From a virus, in IMG/VR virus record IMGVR_UViG_3300037963_005719, positions 16,201 to 45,692 of that record: 29,492 nucleotides of DNA; one strand, 5' to 3'. Positions 15,688-23,444 of the stretch are shown here, piece after piece. The notes below the pieces were generated by a model. It was not told the DNA's origin, did not search any database, and worked only from the letters and a program-made list of their open reading frames with translations. A program made the position numbers and the translations under genes. How positions within the stretch are numbered: the first letter of the stretch is position 1; each line of letters begins with the position of its first letter.

Positions 15688-16863
15688 TTAAGAATAAATA
15701 TAAATATCACCTGTATCGGACTTGACGTGTATTGCTCCATAACCTGTTGAAGCCCCACCATAAGTTGGTGCAGTACTAGGTGCTGATGTAGAGTATGTAA
15801 CTAAACCTAAATAAGAATCTGGACTAATATCTGTAGCTCCTATTGCAAGATCATTATCTAATCCCCACCTAGAAGTACCACTATCATATCCTAAAGCAAA
15901 CCCAGCTCCGTCTGCTTGTTTACTAATTATTATACCACCATCGACAGCTGATGTAGAACCAGAGGCGAATACAGCAAATTTATCTTTTATAGTTAAATTA
16001 GTAGTATCTATAGTAGTTGTAGTACCTTGAATAGTTAAATTACCACCTGCGGTTATATTAGAATCAACAATTAATTCCCCAAAAGATCCGGTTGATGCTG
16101 CTGAACCACTTATTTTTACTGCATCTGGAAATAAAACATTATCAGTATCAGCATCAGTTCTAAAAAGTGTATCTCCATCATTATCTTTGATTTGAAAATC
16201 AATATGGTTTCCACCATTATTTATGGTAAAAAGATGTGGAGCAGAATCTTTTTTGTGTGCTCCAAAGAAATTAATACCGCCCGCTTCAAGTTGAACTCTG
16301 TCATCAGTAAAATTAAATCTTGTATTTGCATCACCTTTATGTGAAATGTATTCTCCAACAATTAAATCATCATTTGCAGTCAAAGTACCGTTTACCTGTA
16401 CACCACTTGCAGTAAGTTGAGTTACGATTGTTGAACCGCTAATTTGTACATCGTTCGAAGTTGCAACAAACGAACCAGTAGGAGAAAATACTATAGGATC
16501 TACTTCAGTTCCTGTTACATCCCCTGCAGAAGATGAAGCTTGTGCAACTGTACTAATAGTAGTACCGGCATTGTTTACTATATCAATAGAACCGGTAGTA
16601 ATTTTAATATTACCAACCTGTATACCTTCTTTTACAGCTGAAACTGTTGCTTGAACTACACCTCCTTTAACAAATTTTAATGAACCTGTAGTAAGGTATA
16701 AATCTCTAAAAGGTAAAGAAGTACTACCAATATCATGTATTTCAGCTACAGCAGGTAATAAATCTCCATCAAGATTTACCGATCCACTTATATTTAAAGA
16801 TCCAGTTAATAACCCGTAGGTTTTAAGGTCTGCTGAGAGTTGATTCCATTCGATTAATGCCAT
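15688..16863 (-). CDS. Fibre-like structural protein, 391 aa
   Basis: The protein is rich in Gly, Ser, Thr and Ile, with repeated short motifs of the kind GSLNISGSVNLDG, GSLKFVKGGV, GNLTIQGTTTTIDTTNLTIKDK and DGGIIISK. The 'GnlTvqGTTTTi.tt.LTi.Dk' segment is a well-known signature of trimeric beta-helical fibres and appendages in marine T4-like phages. It is expected outside the virion, attached to neck, collar or baseplate. A final region (GAIHVKSDTGDIYIYS) ends as a beta strand. There is no chaperone domain at its own C-terminus; the next gene downstream encodes one. It lies 6 bases after the 155-residue duplicate-domain gene. Confidence 0.75.
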   Translation of the reverse strand: MALIEWNQLSADLKTYGLLTGSLNISGSVNLDGDLLPAVAEIHDIGSTSLPFRDLYLTTGSLKFVKGGVVQATVSAVKEGIQVGNIKITTGSIDIVNNAGTTISTVAQASSSAGDVTGTEVDPIVFSPTGSFVATSNDVQISGSTIVTQLTASGVQVNGTLTANDDLIVGEYISHKGDANTRFNFTDDRVQLEAGGINFFGAHKKDSAPHLFTINNGGNHIDFQIKDNDGDTLFRTDADTDNVLFPDAVKISGSAASTGSFGELIVDSNITAGGNLTIQGTTTTIDTTNLTIKDKFAVFASGSTSAVDGGIIISKQADGAGFALGYDSGTSRWGLDNDLAIGATDISPDSYLGLVTYSTSAPSTAPTYGGASTGYGAIHVKSDTGDIYIYS

Positions 16864-16869
16864 AATTTT

Positions 16870-17337
16870 TTAACTATATTTTCCTACTAAGACTACTTCG
16901 TCGTCATTATTTAATAAATATCCCATACTATTCGTCACAAATACAACATTAATATTACTACCGCTCTGTGATACAGTTCTTTGAGAATTAGGAATATATG
17001 TGTTATTAATAAATAGTGAAAATGCTTCTTGTCCGAGAGTAAATCCTGAAGGAGGTGTTGCAATTGTTTTACCATTAAATATAGCAGTATTCGTTCCGCT
17101 TATACTACTAGCGGTAGAAGTTGTGTTTAAACTAATGTAAGCAATTTGTTCTGCTGTCATACTAACTGAATCTGCGTCTATTTTTATTTTTGTAACAGGT
17201 TGATCAAAAAATCTCGCTGTTGTATTTCTTACTTCGTTAGAGGATTTTACTTTTGCTGCTGCAGATCCTCTTTCTGTCGTTGGTTTTACCCCAAATGGTC
17301 CTTTTGCAAAGACACTTTTCCTATTCACTAATGCCAT
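16870..17337 (-). CDS. Stand-alone copy of the gp15-like C-terminal domain
   Basis: Over the last ~106 residues this 155-residue protein is about 78% identical (my count) to the C-terminal end of the upstream 407-residue protein: for example DSVSMTAEQI, GTNTA.FNGKTIATPPSGF, TLGQE and NNTYIPNSQRTVSQ are shared. The N-terminal ~45 residues (NRKSVFAKGPFG...) also resemble the matching stretch, so the whole protein is a duplicate of that domain. DNA of the two copies has diverged at synonymous sites while protein is retained, which indicates selection. It is beta-rich and probably a virion protein near the neck or tail terminus, either joining the same ring as its paralog or anchoring the fibre encoded next. 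Confidence 0.75.
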   Translation of the reverse strand: MALVNRKSVFAKGPFGVKPTTERGSAAAKVKSSNEVRNTTARFFDQPVTKIKIDADSVSMTAEQIAYISLNTTSTASSISGTNTAIFNGKTIATPPSGFTLGQEAFSLFINNTYIPNSQRTVSQSGSNINVVFVTNSMGYLLNNDDEVVLVGKYS

Positions 17338-17342
17338 ACTTT

Positions 17343-18566
17343 TTAACTAAACTTACCAGTTAATACAACTTCATCATCACTATTTAGAATATATCCCATG
17401 TCATTAGTAGTAAATACTACATGAATGTTTGAACTTACTTGAGATACGGTTCTTTGTGAATTAGGTATATATGTGTTATTAATGTAAACTGCAAATCCTT
17501 CCTGTCCTAATGTAAAACCTGAAGGAGGTGTTGCAATAGTTTTCCCGTTAAATACTGCTGTATTTGTTCCACTAATACTATTAGCTACTGCTGTAGTATT
17601 TAATGAAACATAAGATATTTGTTCTGCTGTCATACTTACTGAATCTGAATCTAATATTAATTTTACTCCTGGTTCATCATGAAATGTTGATGCTGCTCGT
17701 TTAGTATCAGTAGTTGCTGCTGCAAGTGCTGCATTAGCAGTAACTGTTTCTAACCCAAAAATAACAGATGATTTTGAATAAAATTTTCTATTACCTTGAA
17801 GTTGAGCATTAATTGAATCAGGTATTATATAGCCATTCAAAGTTATACTAAATGTAGTTTTAGTTACTCTATCAGTACCTTGTGCTACATCTGTTTCTGT
17901 TTCATAACTATCAATACTTGACCTAAATTTAAATTTATTAGGGTCTCCCCAATAACTATCTGAGGCGTAGTTTATACTCTCAATTATTTTATTATTTTGT
18001 TCTATATAATCCGTAAATATGATACATGAATAGGTTAATGTAACATAATCAGGAATAACTACTCCTTGATATTCTCTTTGTTCTTTTCTATTATTAAGTA
18101 TACTAAACCTATCATAGAAATTTTTTCTTGAATATTTTTTTTCAAATATTACTAAATTTTGAGGGGAATCAGCATCAACTTTATTACCTAATGATCTATT
18201 TTTTTCTAATCCAGTTCTCTTATACATTATAAGAGGTGCTTGTACTTTACCGTTTTTATCCCTATAAAACCCGTCTTTCTGTACCGCTTTCCATCTTTCT
18301 TGATTACCATATATAATTGGTACTTTTTTCTTTTTGCCGTTTTGTAATACTGTTGGTCTTATTACATTATTAAAATAATAATGAATAGATTCATCTATAT
18401 CTTTTATACCAACTGAGAAATCTTGATGAGAATCGTCTTTTACAGTTTTTTGATTAATTCTTTTTTTTAGATTTTCATTTTCTATTCTATCCTGTACTAA
18501 AGGTTCAACTGTTTCTTCAAAACGTTGTGCAGGTGTCTTACTTAATTGTTTCCTTCTTTCAGCCAT
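17343..18566 (-). CDS. gp15: gp15-like tail sheath stabiliser/completion protein with extra C-terminal domain
   Basis: The 407-residue protein follows the gp14-like gene as gp15 does in T4. Shared features with gp15 include a segment KVPIIYGNQERWKAV (T4: VPITYASKEHF type), a TLTYSCIIFTDYIEQNNKIIESI block (T4: YELSIFTRYEDDMFQIVEQI type), and TKTTFSITLNGYIIPD near residue 245 (T4: WSLTFEVNGWMYPP type). gp15 forms the ring that closes the tail and binds the head. Residues from about 255 onward are an added domain duplicated in the next gene. The N-terminus (residues 1-60) is basic and helical. Assignment rests on these short matches and on order. Confidence 0.65.
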   Translation of the reverse strand: MAERRKQLSKTPAQRFEETVEPLVQDRIENENLKKRINQKTVKDDSHQDFSVGIKDIDESIHYYFNNVIRPTVLQNGKKKKVPIIYGNQERWKAVQKDGFYRDKNGKVQAPLIMYKRTGLEKNRSLGNKVDADSPQNLVIFEKKYSRKNFYDRFSILNNRKEQREYQGVVIPDYVTLTYSCIIFTDYIEQNNKIIESINYASDSYWGDPNKFKFRSSIDSYETETDVAQGTDRVTKTTFSITLNGYIIPDSINAQLQGNRKFYSKSSVIFGLETVTANAALAAATTDTKRAASTFHDEPGVKLILDSDSVSMTAEQISYVSLNTTAVANSISGTNTAVFNGKTIATPPSGFTLGQEGFAVYINNTYIPNSQRTVSQVSSNIHVVFTTNDMGYILNSDDEVVLTGKFS

Positions 18567-18568
18567 TA

Positions 18569-19054
18569 TTAAATATTTTCAGTTAATCCTACTCTATCTG
18601 CTCTAGTCAAGTGACAGTCTACTATTATTGAAACTGATTCACCTTTATCACTACCGTAATCACCTAAATTGTATGCTTCGTCTCTACCTACAAATAATTG
18701 ATTTTCTCTTACTGTATCTACTTCATAGTAATCTTCATGCCAAAATACTATATCTCCTACTTCAGGGACAACTGATGTAAGTTCTAAGTCTTTGCGTAAA
18801 AATGCAAATGAATTTTCTCTATTCATATCAGGACCTAAATCATCAACAGTTATTACTTGATCTCCTCTAGTAATAAGACAATTAAGTTTTACTGGTGAAA
18901 GCCATGATTTTTCTAAAGCTTCACCGTATATGTTTGTATTAACATCTTCTAGAGATATTTTGTAATATAGTATTTCTTGCTCAACTATATCACTTAATAA
19001 CTCTCTATTAATTTTAGTTAATAAATTAAAATCTCTTGTAGTTCCAAATAACAT
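18569..19054 (-). CDS. gp14: gp14-like neck protein (short)
   Basis: At 161 residues it is shorter than T4 gp14 (256). It shares the 'VPEVGDIVFWHEDYYEVDTV' stretch (P..GD.iyf....lFei..V in T4 gp14) and NSFAFLRKDL, plus the position between gp13 and the gp15-like gene. gp14 forms part of the head-tail connector together with gp13. The C-terminal half is beta-rich. It overlaps the stop of the small 100-residue gene by one base and precedes the gp15-like gene by 2 bases. Assignment is by motif and synteny. Confidence 0.65.
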   Translation of the reverse strand: MLFGTTRDFNLLTKINRELLSDIVEQEILYYKISLEDVNTNIYGEALEKSWLSPVKLNCLITRGDQVITVDDLGPDMNRENSFAFLRKDLELTSVVPEVGDIVFWHEDYYEVDTVRENQLFVGRDEAYNLGDYGSDKGESVSIIVDCHLTRADRVGLTENI

Positions 19055-19356
19055 TACTTCTCTTCTATTGTTTCTGTTCCTATTTCTACTTGGTTAATAA
19101 AACTATACTTACTTTCTGCATTACTTTTAAATGCATTATATGCTTCTTCAGGTGATTTCTGGGAGATAATTTTTACTTTAAAAGTAGAGCTTTTAGCTTC
19201 AGCATTTGCTCCTGCATTAGTAACTGTTAGAACTCCTGGGAGAGCTCTTAATACATCACCAAGTTTGTTAGCTTCTACTTCTCCGTAGATAACTTTCACC
19301 ATGGCCTCGTACGTTTTGAACTCGACCTCTGTCAATATTTGACTTAATTTTATCAT
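19054..19356 (-). CDS. Small hypothetical protein between gp13 and gp14, 100 aa
   Basis: Not recognised with confidence. It starts MIKLSQILTEVEF and has a ferredoxin-like alternation of helix and strand (VIYGEVEANKLGDVLRAL, PGVLTVTNAG, STFKVKIISQ, SPEEAYNAFKSNA, VEIGTETIEEK). I know similar short proteins from neck regions of marine T4-like phages only as hypothetical. Its start and stop overlap gp13 and gp14 by one base each, so it is translated with them. The N-terminal 'KLSxILxE' is similar to that of the 168-residue head-region protein, which suggests a shared leader or cleavage signal. Confidence 0.6.
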   Translation of the reverse strand: MIKLSQILTEVEFKTYEAMVKVIYGEVEANKLGDVLRALPGVLTVTNAGANAEAKSSTFKVKIISQKSPEEAYNAFKSNAESKYSFINQVEIGTETIEEK

Positions 19357-20498
19357 TATCCTACGTATATTTTCATTGGTACAGATTTTAAAGTATTCTG
19401 TACGTCTTCGGCTTCTTTTGCTTGTGCTTCTAATTGAGCACCTCTAGTCGTTTGTTCCAGCATTTCACTTAATTCAGTTAATAATGCTTCTTTTTCTGTT
19501 CTAGCGTCTGCTAATAAGTCGCCTTGATTTAGTGTAGTTTCAGCTCCAGGTATTGGTACTGTTGTATATTTTCCTCTTATATAAGCTAATATTTCTTTTG
19601 CTAATGCTAAAGTATACCTGAATATCCATTGTCTTCCTACAGCATTGATATGATCATAAGTTATATTTTCGTAAGGTACTTCACCTACATTAGTAATAAT
19701 AGTATTATCAGTATTTGTACTTATTGCTGCTTTATCTGATACTTTATAGTATTCAAAATATAAACTACCTGATGCTGTTGGTGCAGGAAATAATTTTAAT
19801 CTATTATTTACAAGCTCAAATGAATAATGAGACTTTCTTATTTGATCATTAAACTCTATACCTTGTAGTAAAGATACATCGTATGAAACAGGCATTAACA
19901 TAAAGTTTATACCAGGACTAAATGAACCAAAACCAAATACATCCATCATGGATTGAATACCTGTACCAGTTCCTACATATGGGTCAAAGTATCTCATAAT
20001 AGCAGGAGGTGCTTCATAAAATACTTTTCTTATTTCTATACCGCCTGTAATACCAGCATCAGTAGCCCATAAATCCATATCATACTCTTGTTTACTTCCT
20101 GATATTTCTATAGAACCAGAATACTTTCTTACATTACCTCCTACTTCTGCTTCAGTACCGTAATGTTGAGATATTTGTATGATACGGTTTAAACTTGGAT
20201 CTACTAATTGATTATTAACAGTACTACCTGTAGAAGAACCTTCTAAGTTTAGATAGTTTTCTCTTATTTTATAATTAAATACTTCAGTACCGTAAGTAGT
20301 AACAGCTTCTTCAAAGCAAGCATATATTGATCCTGATGTTAGTTCCACATCCATTAAAGGATATCCTAACCTTGTTGTACAAAAATTCGCAACCTTATCA
20401 GCATCTGTTTGAAATGAACTATCTGAGTCATAGAAGCCAAAAGGTGTAGCTCCAGTAGCGAATGTTGAAGAGCCTGCCCATATTGCTATATCTGCCAT
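19356..20498 (-). CDS. gp13: Neck protein gp13
   Basis: The 380-residue protein matches T4-type gp13 by order (next to gp14) and by motif: RLGYPLMDVELTSGSIYACF near the N-terminus, RKVFYEAPPAIMRYFDPY in the middle, and the C-terminal helix YTLALAKEILAYIRGKY, VPIPGAETTLNQGDLL, then EKEALLTEL, a combination typical of marine T4-like gp13. It forms the connector ring under the portal. A promoter-like motif and a rho-independent terminator lie directly upstream, so it begins a new transcriptional unit after the capsid gene. Confidence 0.82.
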   Translation of the reverse strand: MADIAIWAGSSTFATGATPFGFYDSDSSFQTDADKVANFCTTRLGYPLMDVELTSGSIYACFEEAVTTYGTEVFNYKIRENYLNLEGSSTGSTVNNQLVDPSLNRIIQISQHYGTEAEVGGNVRKYSGSIEISGSKQEYDMDLWATDAGITGGIEIRKVFYEAPPAIMRYFDPYVGTGTGIQSMMDVFGFGSFSPGINFMLMPVSYDVSLLQGIEFNDQIRKSHYSFELVNNRLKLFPAPTASGSLYFEYYKVSDKAAISTNTDNTIITNVGEVPYENITYDHINAVGRQWIFRYTLALAKEILAYIRGKYTTVPIPGAETTLNQGDLLADARTEKEALLTELSEMLEQTTRGAQLEAQAKEAEDVQNTLKSVPMKIYVG

Positions 20499-20510
20499 TT
20501 GTAATACGTT

Positions 20511-20523
20511 TATTTATAAATAG
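20511..20523 (-). promoter_or_regulatory. Promoter-like motif before gp13
   Basis: Read on the minus strand, CTATTTATAAATA lies just upstream of gp13, with TAAACGT between it and the ATG. TATTTATA is separated from the ATG by 16 bases. The overlapping TATAAATA equals the T4 late promoter -10 consensus. It follows directly after the capsid terminator. Confidence 0.5.
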
Positions 20524-20525
20524 TC

Positions 20526-20553
20526 AAAAAAAAAGAGGGCACAAGGCCCTCTT
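20526..20553 (-). terminator. Rho-independent terminator after gp23
   Basis: On the minus strand AAGAGGGC, loop CTTGT, GCCCTCTT form a perfect 8-base-pair GC-rich stem followed by a run of T (nine counting the last two stem bases). It lies 28 bases after the major capsid stop codon. It would end or attenuate transcripts from the head genes while gp13 is driven by the promoter-like motif just beyond it. Confidence 0.9.
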
Positions 20554-20580
20554 CTTAATTTATTCTATAAGTAAATTATA

Positions 20581-22179
20581 TTAGACTTGAGTTAAGTCAG
20601 AAATAAATACTTTACCGTAGAATTCAGGTCTAATGATCTTTTTAGCATATCGAGTCATTAATCCTTTTCTTGGAGTGAAGGTATCAGGATCGTATACTAG
20701 TGGAGTCATTAATAATGGTACGTAAGGAGCATAAACAGCACCGCATTCTAGGAATTGGCTTCCTCTATATCCCATTAACAAGATTTGCTCTGTCATATAA
20801 GGATTTTTGTAAACTTGGAATCTGTTATTTAAAGCACCAACTTTTTGTACACCCATTGCAAACTGATCTTGATCACCATTAGTGTTAGCAGCATATCCTG
20901 GAATAGATTCTAGAATAGTTGCAACTGATGGAGAACATACGATGAAGTTAGCACCACCTCTTAAAGTCTTCTGGTGAATTTTATTAGATACTTTTTGGAT
21001 TTTAGTTCCTAAAGTTTGGAACCATTGTCCTTGAGTATTATAAAAGTCAGAAGTAGAAGTTACGAATGCACTACCGTTCCATACTTTGTTGTTTTCTGCA
21101 GACCACTTTTCAGTAGTTTTTGCATTTAAGATTAACATATCAAGGATTTCTAAGTCGATTTCCATTGAGATGTATTCACTCAATAATGAAGTTAATTCAG
21201 CTTCAGCGTCGATTGAGTGATAAGCATTAAGATCCTGAGCGAACTCTGGAGTCCATTGTGCTTTTAACTTTCTAGTCTTAGCAACTACTGCCTCACTCTG
21301 TAATTGAACATCAATTTCAGGAATAGTGATAGAAGTATCTACTGCTGCAGAACCAGAAGCTTCGAAATCGCCTCTTGAACTGTCAGTTGGAGCTTGACTA
21401 TATTTTACTGAACCAGCAAATGCACCTGAAACAGGTATTGCATGTGAACCAGTAATTACGAAAGTTACATTATTTCCACTTACTGTAGTTAATTCAGGGT
21501 GTGAAGTAACATCAGTTGATGCAGATAATAATCTGAATGATCTAACAGCTTCTTTGTCGAAGTCTACTGAACTCATATCAACAACGTAAGTGTTGAATTG
21601 AGAAGGTATTAATTCGTCATTGTAGCCAATAGAAGAAGATGTTGGAGCGGATCCAGTATCTTGTGAAGCAACAGTTAAACTGTGCTCGTTAATAGAGTAT
21701 CCGAAGTTTCCAGCGCCGTAAAGACCACCAGATGCTTCAGTATCGATAGTCATCTTAGTTGATCCAGCAGTTACGTTACCGTACATGTTGTCTCCGTCAG
21801 TTCTAACTCCTTTAGAAGTTCCATATTTGAAATCTAGATAAAATACTAGACCAGATGGAAGGTTCATAGGTTGAACAGAAACGAAATCTTTAGCAACGAT
21901 CTGAGAGAATACTTTTCTTACTAACGGTAATGCTACACCAGCCCACTGTTCTCCAGCACCAGCTGTAAAGCCGACACCTCTTCCAGAAGTACCTGTTGAG
22001 TTAGCTTCAGCAACGATTTGCTTAGCTTGGTTCTCAAGTATCATAGCCATGTTAGCAGAATCTTTTTCTCCTAGACCTTCAAGAAGACCAGATTTACTCC
22101 ATTTGTCAGCTAATCTTCCTGCATCAGCTTGTAAGCTTTTGAAAGAATTTGAGCTTTCTAATAGGTTGTTAATTTCCAT
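20581..22179 (-). CDS. gp23: Major capsid protein gp23
   Basis: The 532-residue length is close to T4 gp23 (521). Characteristic parts are the N-terminal helical leader (LLESSNSFKSLQADAGRLAD), GVALPLVRKVFSQIVAKDFVSVQPMNLPSGLVFYLDFKYG (in T4: 'RRAIPNLIAFDICGVQPMNSPTGQVFALR' type), the middle AKTRKLKAQWTPEFAQDL (T4 'vka.tR.LKA.yt.ElaQDL'), and the C-terminal NFIVCSPSVATILESI and YVPLLMTPLVYDPDTFTPRKG. The leader is probably removed by gp21. Builds the HK97-fold head lattice. No clear Shine-Dalgarno motif is seen before the ATG; A/T tracts are. Confidence 0.92.
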   Translation of the reverse strand: MEINNLLESSNSFKSLQADAGRLADKWSKSGLLEGLGEKDSANMAMILENQAKQIVAEANSTGTSGRGVGFTAGAGEQWAGVALPLVRKVFSQIVAKDFVSVQPMNLPSGLVFYLDFKYGTSKGVRTDGDNMYGNVTAGSTKMTIDTEASGGLYGAGNFGYSINEHSLTVASQDTGSAPTSSSIGYNDELIPSQFNTYVVDMSSVDFDKEAVRSFRLLSASTDVTSHPELTTVSGNNVTFVITGSHAIPVSGAFAGSVKYSQAPTDSSRGDFEASGSAAVDTSITIPEIDVQLQSEAVVAKTRKLKAQWTPEFAQDLNAYHSIDAEAELTSLLSEYISMEIDLEILDMLILNAKTTEKWSAENNKVWNGSAFVTSTSDFYNTQGQWFQTLGTKIQKVSNKIHQKTLRGGANFIVCSPSVATILESIPGYAANTNGDQDQFAMGVQKVGALNNRFQVYKNPYMTEQILLMGYRGSQFLECGAVYAPYVPLLMTPLVYDPDTFTPRKGLMTRYAKKIIRPEFYGKVFISDLTQV

Positions 22180-22208
22180 GGTTAAAAATTATAAAGGTTA
22201 AAATTAAA

Positions 22209-23321
22209 TTAAATTATTCCAGCTAATTTTTGCATTCTACGAACTGCATCATTTGCTTCTGTAATAACTTCTGGTTTTTTAGCTGTTGTACCAGTAGCTT
22301 TTGAAGCCATTCCTTTAGACTCTTTAATAGAGTTTGTAGGTTTAGCTATATTATCAGCAACAGTTTCGTAAACGAGTTTAACTTCTTTTACTGTTTCTGC
22401 TTTGTCAAACGCTGCGATAACGTTTACTTTTTGAGATTCAGTTAAGTTGTTAGACTTAAAGATTTTGTTGACATAAAGTAATTTAGAATTTAAAGTATTA
22501 ACTTCTGATAGTTGAGCTTTTAAATCATTAATAGTTTGTAATGCTTCGTTTAACTCATTATCTTCGTTAACTTCTTCTTCATCCATCTTATCTTTTTTGT
22601 CAGCTTCAGTTACTTCTTCTTCATTGACTTCTTCGTTCTTATCATCGTCTTCCTTTGCAGGAGCTTCTGATAATTCCGCTTCAGCAACTTCTGAAGTAGC
22701 TTCTAGTTCTTTTAGTAGTTCCTCAAGGTCGATTTCTTCTTCGTCAGCTGGTCCGTCGATTGCTCCGTCAATTGGTGCATCTCCGCCATCTAAGTCAGCG
22801 CCCATGTCCTCTTCGTCACCACCTACTTCTTGAGAAATAAGGTCTCTGATTACATCTTTAAGGTCAGATAAATTCATATCTTTTACTTCGATGTCTTCAT
22901 CAGCCTCTTCTTCTCCGTCAGCATCATGATCTTCTGCTTCAGCGTCGTCCTCTGATTCTTCAGAGTCATCCTCAGCTTCTTCCATTGCTTCTTCCTCTTC
23001 TCCGTGTGCAGCTTCGTCTTTTTTCTTATCATGCATTCCTTCGTTTTTATCTTCGTCGTCCTGCATCGCTTCTTTGACTTCTTCAGTTTCGTTTACTTCC
23101 TCAGTTGATTCTTCAACTTTCTCTTCACTTACTTCTTCTTCGTTTACTACTTCTTCTTCGTTTACTTTGGAATCATCCATTTCTTGAAGTTTAGCAGCTA
23201 ACATATCTTTTAAGTGTGGAGTTAACGACTCTTCTAAAGCTTCTTTAGCGTTTGCGATAGCGGCTTCACGAACAGATTTAGCTTCAGCAATAGCTTGCTT
23301 AAAAAGTTCTTTATTTGCCAT
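22209..23321 (-). CDS. gp22: Prohead core scaffold gp22
   Basis: The 370-residue protein is extremely acidic from about residue 45 to 260 (runs of E and D, repeated 'EEVNE' units). A helical C-terminal part contains INDLKAQLSEVNTLNSKLLY, VNKIFKSNNLTESQKVNVI and FDKAETVKEVKLVYETV, the arrangement found in T4-type gp22 scaffolds. It ends AVRRMQKLAGII, a tail seen in other phage scaffold proteins. It would fill the prohead and be cut up by gp21 before DNA packaging. It lies between a small hydrophobic protein and gp23 as expected. The acidic stretch produces an artefactual serine-rich frame on the other strand. Confidence 0.82.
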   Translation of the reverse strand: MANKELFKQAIAEAKSVREAAIANAKEALEESLTPHLKDMLAAKLQEMDDSKVNEEEVVNEEEVSEEKVEESTEEVNETEEVKEAMQDDEDKNEGMHDKKKDEAAHGEEEEAMEEAEDDSEESEDDAEAEDHDADGEEEADEDIEVKDMNLSDLKDVIRDLISQEVGGDEEDMGADLDGGDAPIDGAIDGPADEEEIDLEELLKELEATSEVAEAELSEAPAKEDDDKNEEVNEEEVTEADKKDKMDEEEVNEDNELNEALQTINDLKAQLSEVNTLNSKLLYVNKIFKSNNLTESQKVNVIAAFDKAETVKEVKLVYETVADNIAKPTNSIKESKGMASKATGTTAKKPEVITEANDAVRRMQKLAGII

Positions 23322-23444
23322 TTTTAAAAAAGTTTTGGGTAATGTACGATTATTATAAATCGTAATAGAAATTATATTGTGTTTGATATCGTATAAGGAC
23401 GATATATTCTTATATAAATATATAGAAATTTAGAAAACAGTAAA
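23322..23444 (-). other. 123-base leader of gp22 with two inverted repeats and a promoter-like motif
   Basis: Reading the plus strand, 23345-23364 is TACGATT, 6-base loop, AATCGTA, and 23386-23405 is ATATCGT, 6-base loop, ACGATAT. Each is a perfect 7-base-pair stem and they share the ATCGT/ACGAT core. At 23413-23420 there is a TATAAATA, which reads TATTTATA on the coding strand. Neither hairpin has a T-run directly after it, so they are poor terminators. A role in mRNA stability or operator binding is possible. Confidence 0.4.

Noticed and set aside
16870-17337. Frameshifted pseudogene copy of the gp15-like C-terminus
   Set aside because: It has its own ATG, a full-length frame and changes concentrated at synonymous sites, which indicates a working gene.
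22597-22833. Plus-strand serine-rich open frame
   Set aside because: It is the antisense shadow of the Glu/Asp-rich part of gp22: GAA/GAT codons read as TTC/ATC or TCT/TCA on the other strand. No start signal or independent support.
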